Source of the DNA: Symsagittifera roscoffensis
Taxonomy: Eukaryota > Xenacoelomorpha > Acoela > Convolutidae
Direction of reading: 5' to 3'
Assembly (NCBI RefSeq): GCF_963678635.1
Contig: NC_087063.1
Location: 38,394,759-38,458,758, forward strand
DNA length: 64,000 nucleotides
The stretch's first letter is position 1. Every line of letters starts with the position of its first letter. Below the pieces are notes generated by a model. The model did no database searches and had not been told where the DNA came from. It was given only the letters and a program-made list of their open reading frames with translations. Of this stretch, positions 28,063-36,490 are shown piece by piece. Both the position numbers and the translations under genes were made by a program.

Positions 28063-29297
28063 AACGAACACAAATATTACAATCACTTGCACTAGCAGTA
28101 TTAAAAATACCCTATGCAGGATACTTATTATCTGGAAATAGATCAAATTTTTTAGACTATGAAGGAAACATCTTATGGTTTTATACTTGTACTAAAAAAG
28201 TATCACCACTATACGTTTTTGAAGATAAACGATGTTATAAAAGAATCCCTATCTTTTATAAGAATAAAGTACATTTCGTGGATACACTTTCACGAAGAAC
28301 CTATTTCTGGGATACCGCAGTCCCATGTGGATCAGAAAACAGCCACAATGTAGTACAACTAAACCCTGATGAAAATAAATATTATCTTCTCACTCCATAT
28401 CCCACATTAATGCAATCACTCAAAAAATTTTCACCAGAAAGCATTCGCGCTATTGCTCGAAACCCAAATATAGACTTACAATCAATAGGAATCTATTCAA
28501 AATCAGATATTCAACATCACATTAGAACACAACAATTCCAAGAATTATTAACACAAATGGACACTATACAAAGACAATCAATAGACCAAAATTTACGCAA
28601 ACTTGCAGAAACCGCAGGATTTGCCGATATCTACACGCAAGACTATAGCGGATATTTTAAAGACATTAAAGATTATATATATCTAAACGGTGAAAAATAC
28701 CGTCCCCAAGATATATCACCAATTAACATTTTTAGCTTTGTTACACTCAAAAATGAGATCCTCGATTTTCTAGGATGGCCCTACTACATCTTAGAAAAAT
28801 TGACTATTTTATACGCAATGTTTAACTTTATTGGATTTCTTTTCTCACTTTTAAAAGGAATCTACAACACATGTGCTATACACACACAAGTAAACAGACA
28901 AGCAAGCGTAGCACGCATACTCTTTGCAGGATTTTTTGGAATCTTTTCTACATCTATAAACAAAATTCTTTTAGACGCACAAATAAAAGAATATAACACA
29001 AAAATAGCAACACGACAAAATACATACGACGAGGAACATAACAATGTAGACATAACGCCAACGGCACCACAATTACCAGCCCTACCAAATAACCATCCAC
29101 TATCCCTAGTCCCACGAAATTTTCGAAATTTAGCCATCACACATAATCCAAATTTTCGACTCACCACATCACAAAGTCCCGTTCAACATATAATGACACA
29201 CCAGTCACAAGATGATAATACTTATGAACAAATTATTGAACAACCCCATACCACCGCTTTTCAGTCTCAAAATAATCATTTTTTTAGCCCACGATGA
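28002..29297 (+). CDS. Envelope-like glycoprotein, C-terminal part in the -1 frame
   Basis: This frame opens after a stop at 27999 and overlaps the end of the N-terminal part by about 60 bases. The first ATG lies well inside, so the coordinates give the open frame. Its early stretch (LCELERTQILQSLAL, AGYLLSGNRSNFLDYEG, FEDKRCYKRIPIFYKNK) continues the chuvirus-like glycoprotein pattern directly. Later come a coiled-coil-like helix (QFQELLTQMDTIQRQSIDQN), a hydrophobic anchor around 28783-28880 (LTILYAMFNFIGFLFSLLK) and a second hydrophobic stretch near 28910-28980. The cytoplasmic tail follows. The split is either an inactivating indel or a frameshift site; I see no classic slippery heptamer in the overlap. 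Confidence 0.65.
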   Translation, partial: PNFSRNVTLRIRTLHQLCELERTQILQSLALAVLKIPYAGYLLSGNRSNFLDYEGNILWFYTCTKKVSPLYVFEDKRCYKRIPIFYKNKVHFVDTLSRRTYFWDTAVPCGSENSHNVVQLNPDENKYYLLTPYPTLMQSLKKFSPESIRAIARNPNIDLQSIGIYSKSDIQHHIRTQQFQELLTQMDTIQRQSIDQNLRKLAETAGFADIYTQDYSGYFKDIKDYIYLNGEKYRPQDISPINIFSFVTLKNEILDFLGWPYYILEKLTILYAMFNFIGFLFSLLKGIYNTCAIHTQVNRQASVARILFAGFFGIFSTSINKILLDAQIKEYNTKIATRQNTYDEEHNNVDITPTAPQLPALPNNHPLSLVPRNFRNLAITHNPNFRLTTSQSPVQHIMTHQSQDDNTYEQIIEQPHTTAFQSQNNHFFSPR

Positions 29298-30772
29298 GCC
29301 GCCAACTTGGATCACTACACCGATCAAATTCCCACCCAACCAATCTTACCTCTCCAATCCCAATAATACCACTTTTTGCTTTTCCGCCACCCGATTTTCC
29401 ACCTAGTAATGTAACATCAGGCATGAATTCCGACACTAATTCACACATCTCAGTTTTATATTCCATCTCACAACTCAATAACCCGAATATTGAAACCCCC
29501 GATGAATTTGCCGACTCAGAACCATCCCCATCCAATAATTTTCATAACTCTTCTAATTTTTCTCAACCCCCTTTTCAACCCATATTATCCAATAACCCTG
29601 ACCCCATTACTCCCACACCCTCTTATGCTTCCCAAGTTACCCCAACCTACTCCTCATACCATTCTGACCAATCATCTCATTCTCCAGACACCCCCCGAAT
29701 CTCCCCAGAGCTAGATAATTTTATTACCCTTCAACAACAACCCTACCACCTTAATACCCCAACCATAAACCAAATCTCCTCCACAATAAATTCATCCAAC
29801 CCCCCTACCCCTACACCCTCTTCAAATTATACTGAATCATTAGCACCATCATCCACATCAACTGAATCTTCACTCAACACTAATAGAGCTTACCGCACTT
29901 TTAAAAGAAAGTTCCCCAACCATCCTTTCCCAGCAAAACCAGGAACAGCCCGTGAATACATCAACCACCCCAAACATACTAACACAAAAGAATTTTTAGC
30001 CATCACCTTACCCTCATTCCCACAATACACCTTAAACACCCCCCACGACACTAACGAAACACGCAACTTTGTAGGTGAATACGTTTTAATGCCCACTCTC
30101 TCTTGGACCTCATATTATCATTTTACTAACCCTCTTTGCTTACCTTTATCTAACACTCACATCGATATAGAGCGAAATACGGACATGCTATATCGACTCA
30201 CTACACCACTAACCGCTAGACAATTTACTTACCTTGGATATAAAAAATCACTAAAAACACACACTGCACCTAGAGCTAACGAATATACACTCGAATACTA
30301 TGATCACAACATCATCAGAGCTAACCAAGATCAATTCTTAGACGACGATCGCTTCGCTAATCCACAAATTACCGAGAAATTTTTCATCAAGACACCATAT
30401 ATATTTACACTAAACATCTTCGACCGAAAGTTTGATCACATTATTTCAGAAGCACTAACAGACACACAAGCATACGAAAGTTTTAAAGAACGCTTCCAAA
30501 TATTTTCACTAACCTTTCATTTCCTTGCACCACACGAAAGAGATTTACACTGCTCACACGATATTATGTTGCGCACTAAACAAACCCACACATATAGTTA
30601 TTATCGCTTCATCCAAAATCACTTTGACCTACACACACCCTCTAGACAACCACACCATCGTTTTCAATTCCTTAATTCCAAATACACTTCACCATTTTTC
30701 CTAAATTTCACATATTGTATTAAAGACACTAACCTTCATGGTATTCTTCGTAATTATGACCCCATAACCTAA
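29294..30772 (+). CDS. Accessory ORF D: 492 aa, disordered N-terminus and unknown folded domain
   Basis: It starts in an ATGA overlap with the glycoprotein stop. Residues 1-200 are Ser/Pro/Asn/Thr-rich. From about 205 the sequence looks folded, with many aromatics (RAYRTFKRKFPNHPFPAKPG, FVGEYVLMPTLSWTSYYHF, RQFTYLGYKKSLKTH, FFIKTPYIFTLNIFDRKFD, FQIFSLTFHFLAPHERDLH). There is no signal peptide or membrane segment. It is followed directly, in the same frame, by TAA and then ATG of ORF E. The layout (disordered N-terminus plus folded C-terminus) repeats that of ORF C. I recognise no family. Confidence 0.65.
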   Translation: MSRQLGSLHRSNSHPTNLTSPIPIIPLFAFPPPDFPPSNVTSGMNSDTNSHISVLYSISQLNNPNIETPDEFADSEPSPSNNFHNSSNFSQPPFQPILSNNPDPITPTPSYASQVTPTYSSYHSDQSSHSPDTPRISPELDNFITLQQQPYHLNTPTINQISSTINSSNPPTPTPSSNYTESLAPSSTSTESSLNTNRAYRTFKRKFPNHPFPAKPGTAREYINHPKHTNTKEFLAITLPSFPQYTLNTPHDTNETRNFVGEYVLMPTLSWTSYYHFTNPLCLPLSNTHIDIERNTDMLYRLTTPLTARQFTYLGYKKSLKTHTAPRANEYTLEYYDHNIIRANQDQFLDDDRFANPQITEKFFIKTPYIFTLNIFDRKFDHIISEALTDTQAYESFKERFQIFSLTFHFLAPHERDLHCSHDIMLRTKQTHTYSYYRFIQNHFDLHTPSRQPHHRFQFLNSKYTSPFFLNFTYCIKDTNLHGILRNYDPIT

Positions 30773-31099
30773 ATGTACATCTTCTGTCCCATCACCAAGA
30801 CCTTCAACGCCGAAGAATCCCGACCCTTCCTTATCCCGCACGAGTTTGTACAACCTATAGAAATCCCAATTCTAGAATTCATCCACAACACTAAATTCAA
30901 TCACAAATTATATAATCTATTCCAAAACACACCTTATGAGTTTGCAGTTGGCACTGAAGAACTAACCACTATTAAGGCACTTCAATTGCTTTGGCCACTG
31001 CTTCAGACTAAAAATATCATCCGCATCTTAGCTAAACTACTAACAACTTCAGAACTAATTCACGACATCTTCCCCCACGGTTTTTTCCCCGACGACTAA
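30773..31099 (+). CDS. Accessory ORF E: 108 aa, unknown
   Basis: The ATG directly follows the TAA of ORF D in the same frame, so the two are separated by a single stop codon. Sequence features are an N-terminal YIFCPITKTFNAEESRPF, a Pro-rich strand (FVQPIEIPILEFIH) and a helical C-terminal half (TIKALQLLWPLLQTKNIIRI). It may be a separate protein made by reinitiation, a read-through extension of ORF D, or a single protein cut by a nonsense mutation. A perfect splice-donor sequence follows the stop. Confidence 0.5.
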   Translation: MYIFCPITKTFNAEESRPFLIPHEFVQPIEIPILEFIHNTKFNHKLYNLFQNTPYEFAVGTEELTTIKALQLLWPLLQTKNIIRILAKLLTTSELIHDIFPHGFFPDD

Positions 31100-31108
31100 C
31101 AGGTAAGT
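31100..31108 (+). promoter_or_regulatory. Consensus 5' splice site after the last ORF
   Basis: CAG|GTAAGT starts one base after the ORF E stop codon. It matches the animal U1 consensus exactly. A function in splicing the element's RNA is inference. Confidence 0.4.
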
Positions 31109-32713
31109 ATGAATTAAATGAATATTACTAACTAATTAAAATATTAAAAAACTCACCATACTTTATCCATGTTTTCTTTAGATTTTTAGCCTTCATCCGA
31201 CAATCACCTACAAAGACCACAAAAGACAAATAAAAATCGCAAATTTCATCAAACAGATTTCAAAAATTCTATTAATCTCTTACACTTATAAATTTATAAA
31301 TTTAATACCAATGCAGTAAATTCATTTCTAAAATTTTCCCCACAAGCAGTAAATCTAATTATAATGAAAATTTGTAACTTAAAATTCCCCCATAACTAGC
31401 AGTAAATTTCCAAATTCTATGCAGTAAATTAATAAAATGCAATTGCAGTACTAACCTTTTGATATTTTCATTCATTCGCACAGAAATTCTATCCACACTC
31501 GCACAGCTCGCCCACGAAGAATTGTTTAAAATAATGAATTTCAGTTTCAAGTTTTCACACTCAACAACTCTAACATATAATAACATGTTTCAAACCTTCC
31601 TTTAACCCGGTTGGAAAGGAATCATATACTAAACAAAACTAACCAACGCAGCTTACTAAATACCACAAATCATAGAATAACAGCATGACTAAGAAAAGGA
31701 AACCAACGGTACCCAAACCGGATTAACCCAGTTTAAAACTGGATAATTTATTCTTTTGAAGACTATTATAAAGTCTAAGAAAGAAATAATAAAACACAAA
31801 AAAGTCGAAAGACAAACCCATACCACGAACAATTTGCTTTTTGGAAAAAGGACATAACCAACAAGACATAAGAAAAACCACAACAAACCCAACATAAAAC
31901 GTTGTCACATAACAGGACCCCTCACAAAAACCGCATGAAATCATACTCCCACTCCTGGCCTAACCCACCAGGAAGGACGTCCTGAGCATGCTCTATAGCC
32001 GGCCTAACCCACCGTGCTACATCCACGCTTTGTGACCACACCTCTATTTTTAATAAGAGCTACTCAATTGTGAGTAACTCTTCAAAATAACCGAACTAAA
32101 ACAAAAAGCTTTTGTGAAAACAACTAACTAAAATCATAATTAAAAAATATTAAACTAATAAATGTTTTATTAAATGTAAATTACATTATGCAATACATAG
32201 ATCAGAATACAACACCAAGGACGAACATCTAAAGACAAAACGACCCCACTACATTCGAGAGAGAATGACCAACCACAATCGATATGCCACTCACAATCAC
32301 AACTCAAAGGATTTAGAGTACGACTTGACTTCGCAGAAAAGGACTTCATTGAACTAGACCAATGACCACCTCGATGTTCAAGTATACGTACAGATCCGAG
32401 TAACCAGGCATCCCCTCCACGCACAATCTCCACGCCATTCCCAAACTAGATCAGACACAAAAGAAGTTCTCCACGCAGAACAGAAAAACCTGACATAGCC
32501 AACCATTCTGAAATCAGATTTGAGTTTGTTGCGAAGACTTAGTCGTTGTCACTAGAAGACACAACGTCTTATGTCTCTAACTCCAGCTTCCTGGAACTTC
32601 TCTAACAAAAAGGAAACAGAAGAAATAAGATGTTCGCCAAACACCAACGTCCATCATCCATCCTTCGAATTGCAGAAGAACTATTCTAAAAAACTCTGTA
32701 AAACCCGGATGGG
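31109..32713 (+). other. 3' non-coding region of the giant element
   Basis: About 1.6 kb with no supported ORF on the sense strand. Minus-strand frames here are hydrophobic shadows. It contains four GCAGTAAAT motifs at 31313-31429. The bases before the 3' LTR (ACCCGGATGGG) are only a weak polypurine tract. Confidence 0.5.
31313..31429 (+). repeat. Four copies of GCAGTAAAT in 120 bases
   Basis: GCAGTAAAT occurs at 31313, 31346, 31399 and 31421, and a partial copy (GCAGTA) follows at 31445. The spacing is irregular. It could be an RNA-binding site array in the element's 3' region. Confidence 0.7.
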
Positions 32714-33123
32714 TGGAACCTGATCTAAACTACATTTTATGATTGGATAATTTAGATATTTTACCAATGTAAAGTATTTAATATTAACCAATCATGATCC
32801 ATCTAACTAACAACCCACTTATTTGTAAGTGCTGAAGTTACTTGTAATTTCAGCACCAGAGAGATTTGAATTTAACTTAGAAATTAGTTGGACTCTCCCG
32901 AGCACTTCAACAGCCGCAATAGACCAGTATACCCTAGATCTATTGAGCCTAGCAGAGACTAGTTAAACAACCTGAGACTAGATAGTATAAGAGTAAGATT
33001 AGGATCGGTATTAGACTAAGAAGTTGCACGAATCTATCCGGCCGAAAATAAGATAGCGTGACGAGCAGACGGTGTACCCTATCCGAAATTACTCTATGAG
33101 TTAACCAACTCGGTCCTAACTCA
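32714..33123 (+). repeat. 3' LTR of the giant element
   Basis: It is 410 bp and reads the same as the 5' LTR wherever I compared them. It ends CCTAACTCA and is followed by CTAA (33124-33127), the target duplication. Confidence 0.95.
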
Positions 33124-33298
33124 CTAAGCCATGACAAGCAGATTTCATCCCCATACTTAACCTAACCTTGTAGAGCTACTCGTTACAGCATAAAACTAAT
33201 GCTCATGTACAATGGGGGGCGGAGGGGTGGCGTGAGGAAAAAGAGCAGTTTTTGCTCCTCTCATTGTCGCTTCTGCTACTCTCTAGACTATATCCTAC
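33124..33298. other. Short intron remnant between the 3' LTR and receptor exon 5
   Basis: 175 bases including the CTAA target duplication and the donor of exon 5. A G-rich patch (GGGGGGCGGAGGGG) lies at 33213-33227. No gene is seen. Confidence 0.5.
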
Positions 33299-33481
33299 CT
33301 GTGATCTGGCCTTTGTAGTGCTAATGGATCCGATGGCCAGATCCACCTCCTGATCCAGTACTGCTCCCACCAGCCCTACCCACTTCTGGGTGCCCTGTTT
33401 GATTGCACCTGCGGGGAAGTTGCCAAAGTATAGCTCATAGTCGAAGGCCAAGTCATGTGACATACGCTCCACCAAGTCAAC
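33299..33481 (-). CDS. Receptor exon 5: S1 with the ligand-binding arginine
   Basis: The acceptor GCCCATAG precedes 33481 and the donor is ATCACAG|GTAGGA; both ends are phase 0 (61 codons). VDLVERMSHDLAFDYELYFG, then KWVGLVGAVLDQEVDLAIGS and ISTTKARSQ follow the S1 pattern (GxxGxVxxxxxDxAxxxxTxxxxR). The Arg in TTKARSQ aligns with the residue that grips the ligand carboxylate (GluN1 R523). The donor lies only 175 bases from the end of the giant LTR element, so the insertion spared the splice site. Confidence 0.9.
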
Positions 33482-34217
33482 CTATGGGCAGGCACCATAC
33501 GATGTTCAAAAAAATACCCGACCCATATCACTAATTAGAGCATCAACATAACTTTCAATGAATCGAAGAAGTAGTTACGTAAAAATAAACCTGCATAGTC
33601 TACATAGTCAAATAACTAATCATAGTAATGAACTGTTTCCAAAGAGGTCTACACAATCGAATGTATAAATAAGGAACTCTTTTACGACAACAGCACTTCG
33701 AGATTGAGCCATATGATTAAAAATTATTCGATTTGAGCTTCCAGAATATGAGTTGCAGTTCAATGATATTTTACACAGATTTCTTATTTGAGTCTGCTCG
33801 TTTTTTATCTAACTTAGTTTCATCTAACGAAATAGTTTTTGACAATCTCGAAGACGATGTTAATGCAGTGATGGTTGTTAGGAAACACGCTTGCCTCAAG
33901 CCCGATACAACAGTGTCTGATCTGGTCGAAGTGCGAAGCATTGGTCTGGAAGGAGAGATGTTTGGGAATTCGGATCAACTCCACCCTGCTCAGAGGATCC
34001 GACCCATTGTCGACTATTGGGTAGCACGCTTTGCCCGTGTAGCACTTAAACGTTGCTTCAAGTTAACATTTTCCAATTGATACGAAAACTTTTTTAAATT
34101 ATTTCTATTATTTCAGTATGTTTATTTGATTCAGAAATGACAGATCATTATTGAAGGTGTCCAAGTAAGTAATGCGTATTTTTCCGTAAAAAGTTTCAAT
34201 TTAATACAACTACTTAC

Positions 34218-34506
34218 CCTCCTGTCAGCACCTGGTTGTTTTAGAACTAGGAATGGTTCTATGGCTGCTATTGCAATTTTGATTCTACGTCTGGCGTTGT
34301 TGCCAAAATCTGGGACTGCGTAGGTGTTGCCGGTCCAAACAATGTGATCCAGATCTACTTGACGTTTCTCTGATATCTGCCCTTTGATGCTCCAGTGTCT
34401 TGCTCCTCCTACACCCGATCCTCTGGAGTGTAAGTTCAGTACCTGATACAAACCACTGAGCGGCCGCTTGCAGTACGGGTTGAAATTCATCGTACTCATC
34501 AAACAG
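34218..34506 (-). CDS. Receptor exon 4: end of amino-terminal domain, start of S1
   Basis: The acceptor CTGTCTTTGCAG precedes 34506 and the donor is GACAGGAGG|GTAAGT. With the incoming phase 2 the frame reads CLMSTMNFNPYCKRPLSG, then GARHWSIKGQISEKRQVDLD, HIVWTGNTYAVPDFG and RRRIKIAIAAIEPFLVLKQP. The last part is the first beta-strand of S1 (I-x-I-A-x-x-E-x-P-F-V/L). A second open frame through the same DNA (LFDEYDEFQP) is ruled out by phase and by homology. The exon length is 289 bases, phase 2 to phase 0. Confidence 0.85.
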
Positions 34507-34642
34507 CTGCAAAGACAGCAAATTAAAAACCGTGAATCTGCATGTGACCTTAAAACTACTTACAAACAATCCAGCCATCTGCATCAGATTTATGTTTTTT
34601 ACATAGATACATGGATCTGTTTTGATAGCGTTTATACACAGC

Positions 34643-35073
34643 AGGGGTGGAACCAAGATTTTTCGAGGGGAGGGGGGGGGCAGTTTTTCAAAAAAATTTT
34701 CGACCTTTTTTTAGGCCGACCAATTTGATTTTGCGAGCTTTCCCGGAGCATTAAAAATCCCCTGTTTTGGTCAACTTTTCTGCGCTTTTAGGCAATTTTA
34801 GGCACTTTTTGGATGGAAAATTTTGATCAAAAAGTTGCTCTTTTTCAGCCGCGCGCTCCCTTCTCAAAATTATTATACATTGGCGCCAAAGGCGCCTTTA
34901 GAAAGTTTAGTTTTTAAGGTCCGTCACTAAATAAATAGTACAAAGGTATCTTTGGGTCGGCAGGGGGTCGACTCCCTGAGGGAAAGAAAAGCGTCCGCCC
35001 ACCGCCCACTGCCCACCGCCCACCGCCCACTGCCCACCGCCCCCCCCCCCCCCCTATACCCGCCCCTGATACA
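34643..35073. mobile_element. Family A inverted-repeat element, copy 1
   Basis: It opens AGGGGTGGAACCAAGATTTT and closes ACCCGCCCCTG. Internal landmarks are shared with the other copies: TCGACCTTTTTTTAGG, GGCACTTTTTGGA, TTGGCGCCAAAGGCGCC and GGGTCGACTCCCTGAGG. It is non-coding and its terminal part runs into the palindromic minisatellite. Classification as a MITE-like element is inference. Confidence 0.5.
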
Positions 35074-35091
35074 TAGATAGTTTAATTATAT

Positions 35092-35141
<50 letters not shown>

Positions 35142-35187
35142 AAATAATTAAACTATCTATGTATCAGGGGCGGGTATAGGAGGGGGG

Positions 35188-35268
<81 letters not shown>

Positions 35269-35292
35269 AGTGGGCGGTGGGCGGACGCTTTT
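34987..35292. repeat. Large palindrome with CGGTGGG minisatellite arms and TA-rich centre
   Basis: The left arm runs from AAAAGCGTCCGCCCACCGCC through C-rich repeats, CTATACCCGCCCCTGATACA and TAGATAGTTTAATTA. The right arm repeats this as its reverse complement, ending GGCGGACGCTTTT. The centre is (TA)n at about 35090-35136. The right arm has about 13 copies of CGGTGGG (one variant CAGTGGG); the left has about half as many in complement. It could form a cruciform and G-quadruplexes. Confidence 0.85.
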
Positions 35293-35374
35293 CGGTGGGC
35301 GCAGATATATATATCAGTTTAAATAGTTCATGTTTCCAAGTTTCCAATAAAAAACTTCTAGGCGACAAGCTTAC

Positions 35375-35659
35375 TCTCTAAATCTGTTTGCGAAGACGAT
35401 TCTTCTGAACTCGGGTATTGGTTGGGTGCGTTCGGACAGTTGCAGGTCTCTCTGGAAGTTGACCTGGGAGTAAGCTGGGTTCTGGTACTTGATACTGACC
35501 AGGTCTTTCGTGGCATTGATGAGGATGTCTATGGAGCTGTTGAGTGCGAAGCCCACATTGGCATCTGGTTTCCTCCTCACAGCCAGCAGTCCATCCGGGT
35601 ATGTGTCCAAAAATTGTGTCTCGTCTGTGATCATGTCTTCGGGGATTATGATAGCCGGT
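35375..35659 (-). CDS. Receptor exon 3: amino-terminal domain
   Basis: The acceptor GGCTTTTTAG precedes 35659 and the donor is TTTAGAGA|GTAAGC (phase 2 at both ends). The 95 residues include PAIIIPEDMITDETQFLDTY, then PDGLLAVRRKPDANVGFALN and SSIDILINATKDLV. The PDGLLAV stretch corresponds to the A/P-P-D-G-I-I-G-L segment of NMDA receptor amino-terminal domains, and the following helix (SSIDILINA) to their DAVxxVAxA helix. The exon lies 80 bases from the palindromic minisatellite at 34987-35292. Confidence 0.8.
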
Positions 35660-36159
35660 CTAAAAAGCCATTGAAAAGTTTTTATTCCGATCATCCCCTG
35701 TTATGTGAAGGAGCTGCAGCATAGGGTCTGTTTTTTAGACTAATAGATAAAGACTGACAGGATCTTGATTAGAGGCGGACCTCCAATTTTTGGCTCTACC
35801 AAGATTTTAACGTCATTTAAGCCATTATTTACCACTCGATTTTCCTTTTTCCACCTAATCGAATCATTCTTTCTAGAAAAAAATAATCGAAAAATTTTGA
35901 TAAAGGAAAAATATTTGTAGCTTCTTTCTCAATTTGAAAATTTTTTTTGCGTGTTATTTTTCTTAAATAAGTGTTCAACAACATTGTTTTTAAACAGAAA
36001 CCGGTTATTATTGTTTACATTGATATACTATATAATTTGAAGTGAATACCGACTGATAGGTTGGATCATTAGTTTTAAAAAAATGAGAACCAAGGTTTTC
36101 AATAATAGTTAGGTACTGTTGTGGAGAAGCTGCCTTATTACTGATGTTGTCTGTGCTAC

Positions 36160-36372
36160 CTTATTCTTCGGAAGAGGTAGTCGCACTTTTTGAACAGGAG
36201 CGAGGCGTCGGCTTTGCTGCCGTGCAGGATGAACACGGTCAATTTGCTCATCTCCATCTCCTTGCACGTGGCCCCGTCCTGGTCGTTTCCGTGCCACGTC
36301 ACATTGTGCACTGTCATGTCTTTGTCAAACACCCCGTTGTAGTAATACTCTCGTGACTTGGCGAAGAACTGT
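36160..36372 (-). CDS. Receptor exon 2 (visible order): amino-terminal domain
   Basis: The acceptor TTCCAATCTTTAG precedes 36372 and the donor is AGAATAAG|GTAGCA; the phase is 2 at both ends. The 71 residues contain FFAKSREYYYNGVF, HNVTWHGNDQDGATC and SKLTVFILHGSKADASLLFK, where the last matches the beta-strand plus S-x-x-x-D-A-x-x-x-x-x segment of the bi-lobed domain. Because it needs two bases from an upstream exon and the next exon seen upstream (61976-62279) ends in phase 0, the two cannot be adjacent. The preceding exon is missing from my reading. Confidence 0.8.
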
Positions 36373-36490
36373 CTAAAGATTGGAAGCAGGATATAAAGCA
36401 CTCAAATATCTGGTGTTCATGCTGATAGCAGTTTAATTTGCCGCCAGTTATTTGAAAACAAATGAAACTGCGCAAAACATATTGCGGATT

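Larger units (their letters stand above)
14209..33123 (+). mobile_element. Complete 18.9 kb Ty3/Gypsy-type LTR retrotransposon with accessory ORFs
   Basis: The two LTRs are each 410 bp with TG...CA ends, and CTAA is duplicated on both sides (14205-14208 and 33124-33127). The order inside is primer-binding site, leader with paired stem-loops, ORF1, Gag-Pol, an accessory block of six or seven ORFs including a split glycoprotein, and a 1.6 kb 3' region. The domain order protease-RT-RNase H-integrase is that of Ty3/Gypsy and retroviruses. It is about three times the usual length of such elements. The sense strand is A-rich and G-poor. It is inserted antisense in a receptor intron. The near-identical LTRs and open Gag-Pol suggest recent insertion. 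Confidence 0.95.

Noticed and set aside
32949-33137. Minus-strand peptide repeated at 14444-14671
   Set aside because: It lies entirely in the two LTR copies and is a shadow of the repeat.
34285-34656. Alternative minus-strand protein (LFDEYDEFQPVLQ...) over exon 4
   Set aside because: Wrong phase for exon 3 and no receptor similarity; the other frame carries the S1 strand.
34987-35292. CRISPR-like array of short direct repeats
   Set aside because: The CGGTGGG units are contiguous without spacers and the region is a eukaryotic minisatellite palindrome.
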